In this document: positions 48,732 through 57,460 of the stretch, one piece after another
Numbering within the stretch: the stretch's first letter is position 1
Layout of the letters: every line of letters starts with the position of its first letter
Source of the DNA: Kosakonia oryzae
GTDB lineage: Bacteria; Pseudomonadota; Gammaproteobacteria; Enterobacterales; Enterobacteriaceae
Reading direction: 5' to 3'
NCBI RefSeq assembly: GCF_001658025.2
Contig: NZ_CP014007.2
Coordinates: forward strand, 2,852,001 to 2,916,000
Length of the DNA stretch: 64,000 nucleotides
Notes under the pieces: model-generated
Told to the model about the DNA's origin: nothing
What the model saw: only the letters and a program-made list of their open reading frames with translations
Databases searched by the model: none
Program-made: the position numbers and the translations under genes

Positions 48732-48827
48732 ATGATGGCAAATATGCATGTCTTTATGGCAGTACTGGGAGTGATTCTTTTTTCCGGATTCCTTGCTGCT
48801 TATTTTAGCCACAAATGGGACGACTGA
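48732..48827 (+). CDS. mgtS: small membrane protein MgtS (YneM)
   Basis: 31 residues, MMANMHVFMAVLGVILFSGF followed by LAAYFSHKWDD; it differs from E. coli MgtS at only a few N-terminal positions. MgtS stabilises the MgtA magnesium importer and interacts with PitA when magnesium is low, under PhoPQ control in E. coli. GGAGG precedes the ATG by six bases. Too short for routine ORF calling. A GGTTCA / TTATTA pair near 48649-48665 could be a degenerate PhoP box, but it is weak. Confidence 0.95.
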   Translation: MMANMHVFMAVLGVILFSGFLAAYFSHKWDD

Positions 48828-48852
48828 TGAACAGCGATAATCCCCCACCGGG

Positions 48853-48888
48853 AAGGCCCCTTGCGTAAATGCGTGAGGGGCCTTTTTT
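48853..48888 (+). terminator. mgtS terminator
   Basis: AAGGCCCCT / AGGGGCCTT stem with an inner loop, followed by TTTTTT, 26 bp after the mgtS stop. Confidence 0.92.
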
Positions 48889-48898
48889 CGTTATGCCG

Positions 48899-48989
48899 CA
48901 AAAAAAACCGCCGTATCGGCGGTCAATGCTTGCATGGATAGTTTTGTATTATTCTGCACGTTCACTCAACGGGATGGGTAAACGCCGTG
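48899..48989 (-). ncRNA. mgrR: probable PhoP-regulated small RNA MgrR
   Basis: Minus-strand unit of about 90 nt directly beyond mgtS, where mgrR (98 nt) lies in E. coli. It ends in a rho-independent terminator (ACCGCC-GATAC-GGCGGT followed by a run of eight T, 48900-48923), as expected for an Hfq-binding RNA. Upstream there is an extended -10 (TGCTAGGGT, about 48996-49004) and TGTTTA (49025-49030) followed five bases later by CATTGA, a partial PhoP box. MgrR of E. coli represses eptB and other targets. Identity rests on position and architecture. Confidence 0.65.
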
Positions 48990-49155
48990 CTGATTACCCT
49001 AGCAGTTACTGCCTCAATGAAGGTTAAACAAAGCTGAACTGGCGATAAAAAAAGCGCCAGCGAAACGTTTTGCTATTGAAATTATTGAAGATATATCTTT
49101 CAGCGCAATAAGAATATGTTAACGTCGAATCACCACTTCACAGGCCGGAGGGGTT

Positions 49156-49335
49156 ATTCCCAATCTCAAATTTCAGTGCCCGGTTTGCAGCAGCCAAAAG
49201 TTTTTATTCACCACATTCTGCCAGGAGCGGCAACAGCCACATGGCGCAGTTTGCTCAGTATGTGGAACACGACTGACGGCCAAAACCTGTATATCCACGC
49301 CGCGCCGCAGACGCTGGCCAAAACCTGTAATGTAA
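49156..49335 (+). CDS. 59-residue zinc-ribbon protein with apparent ATT start (YmcF/YnfQ-like)
   Basis: Open frame reading IPNLKFQCPVCSSQKFLFTT..., with CPVC (Cys8, Cys11) and CSVC (Cys33, Cys36) pairs, a zinc ribbon, and a basic tail (STPRRRRWPKPVM). The pattern F-x-C-P-x-C...GA-x-C-x-x-C matches the small cold-shock proteins YmcF/YnfQ of E. coli. No ATG/GTG/TTG precedes the motif in frame, but GGAGGGG sits three bases before an ATT codon, so a non-canonical start is proposed. A terminator follows directly. The overlapping ATG frame (49116-49349) lacks any recognisable feature. Confidence 0.6.
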   Translation: MPNLKFQCPVCSSQKFLFTTFCQERQQPHGAVCSVCGTRLTAKTCISTPRRRRWPKPVM

Positions 49336-49359
49336 ATGGGCCTCGTTGAGGCCCTTTTG
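49336..49359 (+). terminator. terminator after the zinc-ribbon ORF
   Basis: GGGCCTC-GTT-GAGGCCC followed by TTTTGATTTTT, starting three bases after the stop codon of the zinc-ribbon frame, which supports a real transcript on the plus strand. Confidence 0.88.
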
Positions 49360-49473
49360 ATTTTTATATTTTCCATACTGCGAGATAATTCAGCTAACTG
49401 CACAAACTATCCGCATTTTATTTTCTGCTATTTGCACAAAACGCTAACGTTCAATTCTGGCGGCGACATGGCA

Positions 49474-49496
49474 TAAAAAAACCGCCCTCAGGCGGT
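49474..49496 (-). terminator. terminator of the 72-residue hypothetical gene
   Basis: ACCGCC / GGCGGT stem, four-base loop, followed by seven T on the minus strand, just after the stop codon of the adjacent gene. Confidence 0.88.
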
Positions 49497-49502
49497 CGTT
49501 AA

Positions 49503-49721
49503 TTAATAAAATTTCCGGATGGCCTGTTCGGTTTCCTGTTGGCTCACCAGATCGGAGAAACGGGCAACCAGGAAGGTTTCGCCATCCAGTTCCCAGGGTT
49601 CAATCGGGATTTCGAGAAACGAGCTCTGCTCATTTTTGAACGTGACCGATTTTGCATTGTCTTCCACGGTCACGTTTTCAACCTTACCACCGGCGCGTAT
49701 TACCACTACATTTTTGGTCAT
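49503..49721 (-). CDS. hypothetical 72-residue protein
   Basis: MTKNVVVIRAGGKVENVTVE... ending TEQAIRKFY. Soluble, acidic-to-neutral, no Cys, probably a small beta-rich domain. A good Shine-Dalgarno (GAGGTAA) precedes the ATG and a strong terminator follows, so it is a monocistronic gene. I do not recognise the family; it sits between the mgtS/mgrR locus and dcp. Confidence 0.75.
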   Translation of the reverse strand: MTKNVVVIRAGGKVENVTVEDNAKSVTFKNEQSSFLEIPIEPWELDGETFLVARFSDLVSQQETEQAIRKFY

Positions 49722-49937
49722 GTCGGTTACCTCAGTTGCTCAAATTGCATTCGACATTAGCACAGTCATTGTCTGAATGCCTGGGTTATGCCACAGAATG
49801 TTAACGTTCAAATCAGGTCCTTTAATTTGGCTTAATGAACGACATAACACCACGGTAGTAAATGTGAGATAGCCCACACTTTAACAACTCAGTGGGCAAA
49901 AAGCGGCAATGAACGCGGTAGAGAGAGGAAAATAAAA

Positions 49938-49969
49938 AGCCAGAGGCCCGATGATACAGGCCTCTGGCT
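49938..49969 (-). terminator. terminator beyond dcp
   Basis: AGCCAGAGGCC / GGCCTCTGGCT with an 11-base loop, then TTTTTATTTT on the minus strand. It would end the dcp transcript after the folded element at 49981-50084. Confidence 0.85.
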
Positions 49970-49980
49970 GAGGAGTTTAC

Positions 49981-50084
49981 GGTGATGCCGGGTGCCTCCC
50001 GGTGAGTTCGCGCCAGCCCACGAATCCCGCGATATCCCAAAAAGGTTTGACTGGTTGCCCCTCCGCGCAGGGGGATTCATCACC
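49981..50084 (-). ncRNA. folded multi-branch RNA element in the dcp 3' untranslated region
   Basis: The 104-bp segment is closed by GGTGATG / CATCACC and contains inner stems CCCCT/AGGGG, CCGGG/CCCGG and a TTCG/CGAA arm, so it folds as a multi-branched RNA. It is followed by a strong terminator on the same strand as dcp. The shape and the CGGCATCACC end recall the RtT RNA of tyrT-type loci, but I cannot confirm that from sequence alone. The rest of the 49722-50165 gap shows no gene. Confidence 0.45.
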
Positions 50085-50165
50085 ATCTGTTACGGTATTT
50101 CTCACGCGGAAACAGGTCAATAACCCTGCGGGTTATGTAACTTTTTAAAGCATTTCCGCCCGTAA

Positions 50166-52211
50166 TTAATCACTTAACCCGCGATTTTTCAGCATCGGCT
50201 CAATCTGCGGATCGTGGCCGCGCCATTGCCGATACAGTTCACCGAGATCGCTGCTGTTGCCGCGCGACAAGATGGCTTCGCGGAATCGTTGCCCATTTTC
50301 ACGGGTTAAACCGCCCTGCTCCACAAACCACTGATAGCCGTCATCGGCCAGCATTTGTGTCCATAAATAGGCGTAATAGCCAGCGGCATAACCGCCTCCA
50401 AAAATATGCGCAAAATAGCTGCTGCGGTAGCGCGGCGGTACGGCCGCCAGATCGAGCTGCTCCTTGCGAATAGCGTCACGCTCAAACGCATCGACATCAT
50501 TCACCCCGGCGCCAGCGGCCAGCGCATGCCAGTTCATGTCGAGCAGCGCCGCGCTCAGCAGTTCCGTCATGTCGTAGCCTTTATTGAACTGGGTGGCTTG
50601 CAGCATTTTCTCGCGCAGCGCCTCCGGCATCGGCTCGCCGCTCTGATGATGGCGGGCGTAGTGCGCGAAAACCTGCGGCTGGCTGGCCCAGTGCTCATTG
50701 ATTTGCGAAGGGAATTCAACAAAATCGCGCGGGGTATTGGTGCCGGAAAGCGTGGCGTAACGCTGGCTGGCAAACAGCCCATGCAGCGTGTGACCGAACT
50801 CATGGAACAGCGTAATCACTTCATCCCACGACAGCAGTGCCGCCTGCCCGGCGGCCGGTTTCTGGTAGTTACAGACGTTATAGATCACCGGCTGCGTGCC
50901 GTTCAGCGTCGATTGTTCAACAAAATTGCCCATCCACGCGCCGCCGCTTTTTGAGTCGCGAGCGTAGTAATCGCCGTAAAACAGCGCCAGACCGTGGCCG
51001 TCAGCATCGAAAATCTCCCACACGCGCACGTCGGGATGATAAACCGGAATATCAAAACGCTCGCTGAAACGAATGCCAAACAGCTCGCTCGCCGCCCAGA
51101 ACACGCCATCGGTGAGCACAGAGTTCAGCGCGAAATAGGGTTTGATTTGTGATTCATCCAGCGCATATTTCGCCAGACGAACCTGCTCGGCATAGAACGC
51201 CCAGTCCCAGGCCTGCGCGGTAAAGCCGCCCTGCTGGGTGTCAATCATCTGCTGAATGTCAGCCAGCTCCCGCTCGGCGCGTGCACGGGCGGCAGGCGCG
51301 ATATCGCGCATAAATGTCAGCGCAGCCTGCGGCGTACCGGCCATCTGATCGGCGATTTTCCAGCTGGCGAAATCGTTAAAGCCAAGCAGTTTCGCCTGCT
51401 GCGCGCGAAGCTGCACCAGACGCAGCACAATCGCACGGGTATCATTGGCATCCCCTCGCTGGGTGCGCAGCCAGCCAGCGGTAAACAGATTTTCACGGGT
51501 CTGGCGATCGCGCAGCGCGGCCAGCGCCGGTTGCTGGGTGGTATTAAGCAGCGTGAGCAGCCAGCGGTTTTCCAGCCCTTTTGCCTTCGCCGCCTCGGCG
51601 GCCGAGGCGATCTCTTCGGCACTTAAGCCGTCGAGTTGATGGACATAATCCACCACCAGTCCACCCGCTTTATCTGCGGCCAGCAAACGCTGGTTAAACT
51701 GGCTGGTCAGCCCCGCCGCTTCAGTATTCAGCGCTTTCAGCGTTGTTTTATCTTCTGCGCTCAGCATCGCGCCTGCGAGAACAAACTTCTGGTACGTCGT
51801 TTCGACAAGGCGCAGCGATTCTGCATCCAGCCCCAGCGCTTCACGCTGACACCATACGCTTTCCACGCGGGCAAACAACGCATCATCAAGGTAAATATCG
51901 TTCGCCAGTTCCGCCAGCTCGGTGGAAAACGCCTCATCGAGCTGCTGTAAAAAATCATTGGTATGCGCGGAGGTCATGGCGAAAAAGACGCTGGTCACCT
52001 GATTCAGCAGGTGGCCGCTCTGCTCCAGCGCCAGCAGCGTATTGTCAAAATCGGCGGCAGCCGGGTTCGCCGTGATGGCGGCGATCTCCGCACGCTTTTG
52101 CCGCACACCTTCGTCAAATGCCGGGCGATAGTGTTCATCAGTAATCACATCAAACGGCGGTGCCTGATACGGCAGCGGACTTGCAGAGAAAAAGGGATTG
52201 GTAACCGACAT
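50166..52211 (-). CDS. dcp: peptidyl-dipeptidase Dcp
   Basis: 681 residues from the Met at 52211 (GGAGCG upstream), the E. coli Dcp length. M3-family zinc metallopeptidase that removes C-terminal dipeptides. Zinc site LFHEFGHTLHGL (His470, Glu471, His474) with the downstream third ligand region SAPLLDMNWH-like segment. The frame is open 35 codons upstream without family support. No signal peptide. Confidence 0.96.
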   Translation of the reverse strand: MSVTNPFFSASPLPYQAPPFDVITDEHYRPAFDEGVRQKRAEIAAITANPAAADFDNTLLALEQSGHLLNQVTSVFFAMTSAHTNDFLQQLDEAFSTELAELANDIYLDDALFARVESVWCQREALGLDAESLRLVETTYQKFVLAGAMLSAEDKTTLKALNTEAAGLTSQFNQRLLAADKAGGLVVDYVHQLDGLSAEEIASAAEAAKAKGLENRWLLTLLNTTQQPALAALRDRQTRENLFTAGWLRTQRGDANDTRAIVLRLVQLRAQQAKLLGFNDFASWKIADQMAGTPQAALTFMRDIAPAARARAERELADIQQMIDTQQGGFTAQAWDWAFYAEQVRLAKYALDESQIKPYFALNSVLTDGVFWAASELFGIRFSERFDIPVYHPDVRVWEIFDADGHGLALFYGDYYARDSKSGGAWMGNFVEQSTLNGTQPVIYNVCNYQKPAAGQAALLSWDEVITLFHEFGHTLHGLFASQRYATLSGTNTPRDFVEFPSQINEHWASQPQVFAHYARHHQSGEPMPEALREKMLQATQFNKGYDMTELLSAALLDMNWHALAAGAGVNDVDAFERDAIRKEQLDLAAVPPRYRSSYFAHIFGGGYAAGYYAYLWTQMLADDGYQWFVEQGGLTRENGQRFREAILSRGNSSDLGELYRQWRGHDPQIEPMLKNRGLSD

Positions 52212-52398
52212 GTTTCGCTCCTGAACACGGTGAATCTTTTCAGAGTAGGCATCCGCTGCGCGCATCGCAATCATTTCTCTCTCTGCCGCCGCACAAGCGC
52301 GCGTTTTTTGCCACACTGTAAGTCGGGATAACTTGTGTTACCGCAAACATGCGGTCATGCTAGAGTTCACACCACAAAAAGCGTTGAGGAACAGTGAG

Positions 52399-53148
52399 AT
52401 GATTATTCTGGTTACCGGGGCAACGGCAGGTTTTGGCGAAGGTATCACACGCCGTTTTATTCAGAACGGCCACAAAGTGATCGCCACCGGTCGTCGCCAG
52501 GAACGTTTACAGGAGCTGAAAGATGAGCTGGGGGATAACCTCTACATCGCGCAGCTCGATGTTCGCAACCGTGCGGCAATTGACGAGTTGATGGCTTCCT
52601 TGCCAGCACAGTGGCGCGACATTGATGTGCTGGTCAACAATGCTGGCCTGGCGCTGGGGCTTGAGCCTGCGCATAAAGCCAGCGTCGATGACTGGGAAAC
52701 GATGATCGACACCAACAACAAAGGTCTGGTTTACATGACGCGCGCGGTGCTGCCGGGCATGGTGGAGCGTAATCGCGGCCATATCATCAATATCGGTTCA
52801 ACGGCGGGAAGCTGGCCGTACGCGGGCGGCAACGTCTACGGCGCGAGCAAAGCGTTTGTCCGCCAGTTCAGCCTTAACCTGCGTACCGATCTGAGCGGTA
52901 CGGCGGTACGCGTGACCAATATTGAGCCGGGGCTGGTCGGCGGTACGGAGTTTTCGAACGTGCGCTTTAAAGGCGATGACGCCAAAGCTGGAAAAACCTA
53001 CGAGAATACCACTGCGCTGACGCCGGAAGATGTCACTGAAGCGGTCTGGTGGGTGGCGACGCTGCCGAAGCATGTCAACATCAACACCCTTGAGATGATG
53101 CCGGTAAGCCAGACGTATGCGGGCTTAAGCGTTCACCGTCAGGGTTAA
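52399..53148 (+). CDS. ydfG: short-chain dehydrogenase YdfG (serine/3-hydroxy acid dehydrogenase)
   Basis: 249 residues from ATG 52399. Short-chain dehydrogenase: NADP site TGATAGFGEGI, NNAGLALG, catalytic Tyr/Lys in YGASKAFVRQF and Ser in NIGSTAGSW. E. coli YdfG oxidises L-allo-threonine, L-serine and reduces malonic semialdehyde. Divergent from dcp. A GC hairpin follows (53152-53181). Confidence 0.95.
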   Translation: MIILVTGATAGFGEGITRRFIQNGHKVIATGRRQERLQELKDELGDNLYIAQLDVRNRAAIDELMASLPAQWRDIDVLVNNAGLALGLEPAHKASVDDWETMIDTNNKGLVYMTRAVLPGMVERNRGHIINIGSTAGSWPYAGGNVYGASKAFVRQFSLNLRTDLSGTAVRVTNIEPGLVGGTEFSNVRFKGDDAKAGKTYENTTALTPEDVTEAVWWVATLPKHVNINTLEMMPVSQTYAGLSVHRQG

Positions 53149-53151
53149 CTT

Positions 53152-53181
53152 TCCCACCCGGCCTGCGGGCCGGGTATGGGA
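53152..53181 (+). terminator. hairpin after ydfG
   Basis: CCACCCGGCC / GGGCCGGGTATGG stem directly after the ydfG stop codon; no clear T-run. Confidence 0.5.
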
Positions 53182-53237
53182 TGTAACGTAAATAAATGGT
53201 ATGGTAGCCGGGTTAACCCTTTAAAAAGTAAGAGCGA

Positions 53238-53924
53238 ATGGCCGCTGAAACGCAACTCAACCCTACACAGCCCGTAAATCAACAAATTTACCGCATTCTA
53301 CGGCGGGATATTGTGCATTGCCTGATCCCACCGGGTACGCCGTTGTCGGAAAAAGAGGTGTCGGTGCGTTTCGACGTTTCGCGTCAGCCGGTGCGTGAAG
53401 CCTTTATTAAGCTGGCGGAAAATGGCCTGATTCAGATCCGCCCGCAGCGCGGCAGTTACGTTAACAAAATTTCCATGACGCAGGTGCGTAATGGCTGTTT
53501 CGTGCGCCAGGCGATCGAATGCGCCGTCGCCCGCCGCGCAGCTGCGCTGATTGATGACAGCGCCTGCTACCAGCTTGAGCAAAACCTCAATCAACAGCGC
53601 ACCGCCATTGAGCGCAAGCAACTGAATGATTTCTTCGAGCTGGACGACAATTTCCACCAGAAGCTGGCGCTGATCGCCGATTGCCAGCTGGCGTGGGACA
53701 CCATCGAAAACATCAAAGCCACCATCGACCGCGTACGCTATATGAGTCTTGACCACGTTTCGCCGCCGGAAATGCTACTGCGCCAGCATATGGATATCTT
53801 TTCCGCGCTGGAAAAACGTGACCCTGACGCAGTCGACCACGCCATGAGCCTGCACTTGCAGGAGATCAGTGAATCAGTAAAAACCATTCGCCAGGAAAAT
53901 CGCGACTGGTTCAGCGAGGATTAA
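53238..53924 (+). CDS. rspR: GntR-family regulator RspR (YdfH)
   Basis: 228 residues, same length and nearly the same sequence as E. coli YdfH/RspR ([20 protein letters not shown]). FadR-type: N-terminal winged helix ([20 protein letters not shown]) and C-terminal helical FCD domain. In E. coli it represses rspAB, which is encoded 5 kb away in this window. Confidence 0.95.
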   Translation: MAAETQLNPTQPVNQQIYRILRRDIVHCLIPPGTPLSEKEVSVRFDVSRQPVREAFIKLAENGLIQIRPQRGSYVNKISMTQVRNGCFVRQAIECAVARRAAALIDDSACYQLEQNLNQQRTAIERKQLNDFFELDDNFHQKLALIADCQLAWDTIENIKATIDRVRYMSLDHVSPPEMLLRQHMDIFSALEKRDPDAVDHAMSLHLQEISESVKTIRQENRDWFSED

Positions 53925-54004
53925 CCTCCTCGCCGGCCACAGACATTGGCGGTGAACCACCATCACAGCAGCTCACCGCCTCTGGATAGATCTCGCGTCA
54001 GCGG

Positions 54005-54841
54005 CTAAACCGGCATTCCGGTGTCTGTCGCGACGGGCGTCGGTGCCGGGCGAGTTTCGCCTTTGCTCAGATTGTACCGGTCTACGGTGTCAAACATTTC
54101 GACAAACAGGCGATCGTCTTTTCGCGCCCAGAATGTATCCTGATCCTCTCCACCCCAGATCTCATGGGTATGACAGGCGAACTCCAGTAAGCCGGAGTGA
54201 TGCGGTGTGAAATCGATCCGCTTCTGTGTCTCCTGCGGGACAATATTCTGATAGAAAAGCACAACTTCACACTCGCAACCTTTCGCGTTGTACAACGACA
54301 GCAGCTCATTCAGATGCTCTCTTAGTAGAGCAAGATCGGAATTCGCCGTGACGCGGTGATGGTAAAGGAAGACAAAATTTTTATTTCCTCGCCAGGCGAG
54401 CTGACGCTCAATGCGCCGTTTGAATGTCTGCTTATCGGCGGAAATGCCGAGGGGATCGTGATGCGTAAATTCAAATCCCAGCATATGTCTTTCGCTGTAC
54501 TGGCCCACGCAATCCTTATAATAGGTGGAGCGCACAACAGAATGGTCGCCATCGGGGAAATGCTGCAAATACGTTTTGTCGAGTAAATTCTGGTAATTAT
54601 CTTTTTCCATCTGAAGAATATATTCTATATTAGAACGCCCGGAGGAAAAAATAGAGCTGAACGATTTTCTGTTGTGCCGACGGAGAATATCGTCCGGCAG
54701 GCAATTTTCTCCGAGGGAAATCCAGTAGACGTCCGCATCCCCGCTGTGACGATATTTCCATTTCTTCCGCAGATGCGTAATTGTGCGTTTAAGCGACTTA
54801 AGATGATTTCTCACCTGTTGTCTGATGAGTTCACTTTTCAT
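54005..54841 (-). CDS. DUF1796 papain-like putative cysteine peptidase
   Basis: 278 residues. N-terminal WISLGENCLPDDILRRHNRK with the expected 'SLG..C......R' signature, a later His-His (FEFTHHDPLG) and FVFLYHHRV, matching the DUF1796 family of putative papain-like enzymes often linked to surface polysaccharide loci. Cytoplasmic, no signal peptide. It is inserted between rspR and ydfZ, absent there in K-12. Activity and substrate unknown. Confidence 0.75.
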   Translation of the reverse strand: MKSELIRQQVRNHLKSLKRTITHLRKKWKYRHSGDADVYWISLGENCLPDDILRRHNRKSFSSIFSSGRSNIEYILQMEKDNYQNLLDKTYLQHFPDGDHSVVRSTYYKDCVGQYSERHMLGFEFTHHDPLGISADKQTFKRRIERQLAWRGNKNFVFLYHHRVTANSDLALLREHLNELLSLYNAKGCECEVVLFYQNIVPQETQKRIDFTPHHSGLLEFACHTHEIWGGEDQDTFWARKDDRLFVEMFDTVDRYNLSKGETRPAPTPVATDTGMPV

Positions 54842-55443
54842 TATGTCATCCCCATCCCGTATCGTTATAACACCATTAAAATGAAGCGATAAGACATCTC
54901 ATCGCCATTAAAATTGTTATTTACATCAATGAGTTAAAATAAAACCACATTATAAAAGGCGTTCATGTGCCTCGCCTGTTCGTTAATGAACAGCCGACAT
55001 TAATGGAATAATTTCAACTGGTGATAATTCCAGATATATCTTTATTCTGTTGTTACTGGCAGAAAATTCAGCACCGAATAGCCAGCGGCAAATTAATCTA
55101 TCGGCATTTATCACATGCCGACAAAACCAGGCTTCCTGCACGCCCCTGTCGCTCCGTTTTTATTTAAAACATTCGCCCTCTTTTTTATTCAAAAGAAACC
55201 CGACGCAGGATTCTACCGCGCTAAAAAGAATAAAAAATCCGAAACAGTCACTAACATATCGTTACAGAGTGTACGCGTTATCGCGCGGCAGGTAGTAATC
55301 AGGAAAATCTTAAAAGCTTTTTATCATTGATGAAGCAAAAGGGGATCAGGGAAATAAACGCGAGGTTTTTACCTATAGCAGATTGATTTAAGGCGGTTGT
55401 CATCGCGTAATGCCAAAAATTTTTTCTGCAAAAAAGTGTGATG
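54842..55443. other. 600-bp AT-rich intergenic region
   Basis: Between the DUF1796 gene and the ydfZ promoter. Only short frames without ribosome-binding sites or recognisable products occur; no repeat or RNA structure stood out. It probably holds the upstream region of the DUF1796 gene and decayed sequence. Confidence 0.5.
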
Positions 55444-55484
55444 TTGATCAAAAACAAAAACTCGTTATCTCAGGAGCGTATTTA
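55444..55484 (+). promoter_or_regulatory. FNR-dependent ydfZ promoter
   Basis: FNR box TTGATCAAAAACAA (55444-55457), nine of ten consensus positions of TTGAT-N4-ATCAA. A -10-like TATTTA at 55479-55484 places the box near -41.5, the class II activator position. E. coli ydfZ is also FNR-activated. Confidence 0.8.
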
Positions 55485-55553
55485 TAAGGCGTCCGTAGCG
55501 GGGACATCTTCTGCCCCGTTTCGTTTTTTGGATATCAATAAGGAGAAACCACC

Positions 55554-55757
55554 ATGGTGACTTATGATCGTAACCGTAATGCGATTACCACTGGCAGCCG
55601 CGTAATGATTAATGGTACGGGCCGTACCGGCAAAATTATTGCGATTCACGCAGCCGGGCTGGACGCCGCGCAACTGCGTCGCAGCAAAACGGTAGAAGTG
55701 GAAGGTTGTGAAGGTAAATTCGAACCGGTTGAACTGATTCGGCTTGGTCTGCACTAA
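55554..55757 (+). CDS. ydfZ: putative selenium-binding protein YdfZ
   Basis: 67 residues, the E. coli YdfZ length, with [20 protein letters not shown] at the start and the single conserved Cys in [12 protein letters not shown] (about 51). Reported to carry selenium in E. coli; physiological role unknown. AAGGAGAAA precedes the ATG, and the anaerobic FNR promoter lies upstream. Confidence 0.95.
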   Translation: MVTYDRNRNAITTGSRVMINGTGRTGKIIAIHAAGLDAAQLRRSKTVEVEGCEGKFEPVELIRLGLH

Positions 55758-55788
55758 ATGGTGAAAATGGCCGCATAACGGCAAAAAA

Positions 55789-55814
55789 GAATGCCGCCGG
55801 GGCGGCATTCTTTC
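55789..55814. terminator. bidirectional terminator between ydfZ and ydfI
   Basis: GAATGCCGC / GCGGCATTC stem with a CGGG loop, preceded by AAAAAA and followed by TTTC, between the convergent genes. Confidence 0.88.
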
Positions 55815-55820
55815 GATGAT

Positions 55821-57284
55821 TTACAGCGCTGCGGCGTATTCTGCCACTGTCGCTTTCGCCCCTTTCTCCAGCAGTGAACGATACGCGTTCTGTACCTGCG
55901 CCACAAAGGCCGCTTCTTTCGGCAGTTCGTTGCCAAAAATCGCTTCGATGCCCAACAGTGCCTGAACACGCGCTTCACCTTCCGCGCTTGCGTTAACCGC
56001 ACCCTGAATCACCGTCAGCAGCGGATCGCACACTTCGATCGCTTGACCTTGTTCATCAACACCGCCGACGTAGCGCATCCAGCCCGCCACGCCCAGCGCC
56101 AGCAGCGCAAAGGAATCCTGATGCGCTAAGTGCCAGCGTACGGAATCGAGCATACGCTGCGGTAATTTCTGGCTGCCGTCCATTGCGATCTGCCAGGTAC
56201 GGTGACGCAGTGCAGTGTTGCTGTAACGCGCAATCAGCAGATCGGCGTAACGCGCAAGGTCAACGCCCTTCACTTTCAGCGTCGGTGCCTGCTCTTTCAG
56301 CATCAGCGCGTGCGCCGCGCGGCGATAGTTATCGTCGTCCATACATTCGTTGATGTGCTGATAACCGGCCAGGTAGCCCAGATAAGCGAGGAAGGAGTGG
56401 CTGCCGTTCAGCATGCGCAATTTCATCTCTTCGAACGGCACGACGTCGGCAACCAGTTCGGCGCCCGCTTTTTCCCATGCCGGACGACCCGCAACAAAGT
56501 TATCTTCAATCACCCACTGGCGGAACGGTTCACAGGCCACGCCTGCCGGATCGCGCACGCCGGTAAGCTGTTCGATTTTATCCAGCGTTTCCGCCGTTAC
56601 TGCCGGAACAATACGGTCCACCATGGTTGACGGGAACGTCACGTTGGCGTCAATCCAGTCTGCCAGTTCCTCATTCACTGCACGGGCATAAGCGCACACC
56701 ACATTACGGGTAACGTGGCCATTTTCCGGCATGTTATCGCAGGACATCACGCTGAATGCCGCCAGCCCTGCCGCTTTACGACGCGCCAGCGCTTCCACCA
56801 CCACGCCAACTGCAGATTTCGGCTGCTGCGGGTTTTGCAGGTCGCCAACGATTAACGGATGATCGAGCATCAGTTTGCCGGTCGCCGGCGAGTGGCAATA
56901 CCCTTTTTCGGTGATGGTCAGTGAGACAATCGCCACCTGCGGCTCGCACATGGCGGCCAGTACGGTTTCCAGGCCATCAACCTGCGCGTGCAGCGCGCGT
57001 TTCACCACGCCAACTACCCGCGCGGTCCACGCGTCGGCAGACATTTCCGCCACGGTGTACAGATTATCCTGCTGTTTCAGGTCAGCAATTTGCTGCTCAC
57101 CGCCGATCAGATTGACCTCGCAATAACCCCAGTCGCTGCCGTGCTCTGCGGCCAGAATATCCGCATACACCGACTGGTGAGCGCGGTGAAAAGCGCCAAA
57201 CCCCAAATGTACAATGCGTGGAACCAGTTTGTTACGATCGTAAGTAGGTAACGTGGCTTTCGCCTTTAATAGCCTGTTTTCCAT
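55821..57284 (-). CDS. ydfI: mannitol dehydrogenase-family oxidoreductase YdfI (mannonate type)
   Basis: 487 residues from the Met at 57284 aligned with E. coli YdfI (four more codons are possible). NAD Rossmann motif [20 protein letters not shown], catalytic Lys region [20 protein letters not shown], and [13 protein letters not shown]. Expected to reduce fructuronate to mannonate, or act on a similar sugar acid. It has its own upstream region with a long dyad (57332-57364) and lies next to the rspA-rspB-ydfJ operon, which points to sugar-acid metabolism. Confidence 0.93.
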   Translation of the reverse strand: MENRLLKAKATLPTYDRNKLVPRIVHLGFGAFHRAHQSVYADILAAEHGSDWGYCEVNLIGGEQQIADLKQQDNLYTVAEMSADAWTARVVGVVKRALHAQVDGLETVLAAMCEPQVAIVSLTITEKGYCHSPATGKLMLDHPLIVGDLQNPQQPKSAVGVVVEALARRKAAGLAAFSVMSCDNMPENGHVTRNVVCAYARAVNEELADWIDANVTFPSTMVDRIVPAVTAETLDKIEQLTGVRDPAGVACEPFRQWVIEDNFVAGRPAWEKAGAELVADVVPFEEMKLRMLNGSHSFLAYLGYLAGYQHINECMDDDNYRRAAHALMLKEQAPTLKVKGVDLARYADLLIARYSNTALRHRTWQIAMDGSQKLPQRMLDSVRWHLAHQDSFALLALGVAGWMRYVGGVDEQGQAIEVCDPLLTVIQGAVNASAEGEARVQALLGIEAIFGNELPKEAAFVAQVQNAYRSLLEKGAKATVAEYAAAL

Positions 57285-57331
57285 GGTGGGACTCATCTTA
57301 TTAAGTGAAACAGTGGTTCAATAGATTACGG

Positions 57332-57364
57332 GCTGTCGCAAATCAGACGTTGATTTACGACAGC
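57332..57364. promoter_or_regulatory. 33-bp dyad upstream of ydfI, candidate operator
   Basis: GCTGTCGCAAATCA - GACGT - TGATTTACGACAGC: 14-bp arms matching at 13 positions around five bases, 48 bp before the ydfI start. Without a T-run and upstream of a gene, an operator for a dimeric regulator is more likely than a terminator; RspR or a hexuronate regulator are possible binders. Confidence 0.55.
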
Positions 57365-57460
57365 ATTTGCGGACTACACTAACTAGAATGGTAACCAAAT
57401 GTGTCAAAATCCCTTTAGCTTAGCCCTGGCTTAGCGAACTGTTCCGGCGATCACAGGGGT

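Noticed and set aside
49031..49065. CTGGCG/CGCCAG inverted repeat near 49040-49062 as a terminator
   Set aside because: The A-run lies inside the loop, not after the stem; no gene ends there.
49116..49349. 77-codon ATG frame overlapping the zinc-ribbon ORF
   Set aside because: No motif; the overlapping frame carries the ordered cysteine pairs and a better Shine-Dalgarno.
55050..55330. Short plus-strand frames upstream of ydfZ (81 and 71 codons)
   Set aside because: No ribosome-binding site, no motif, sequence looks random.
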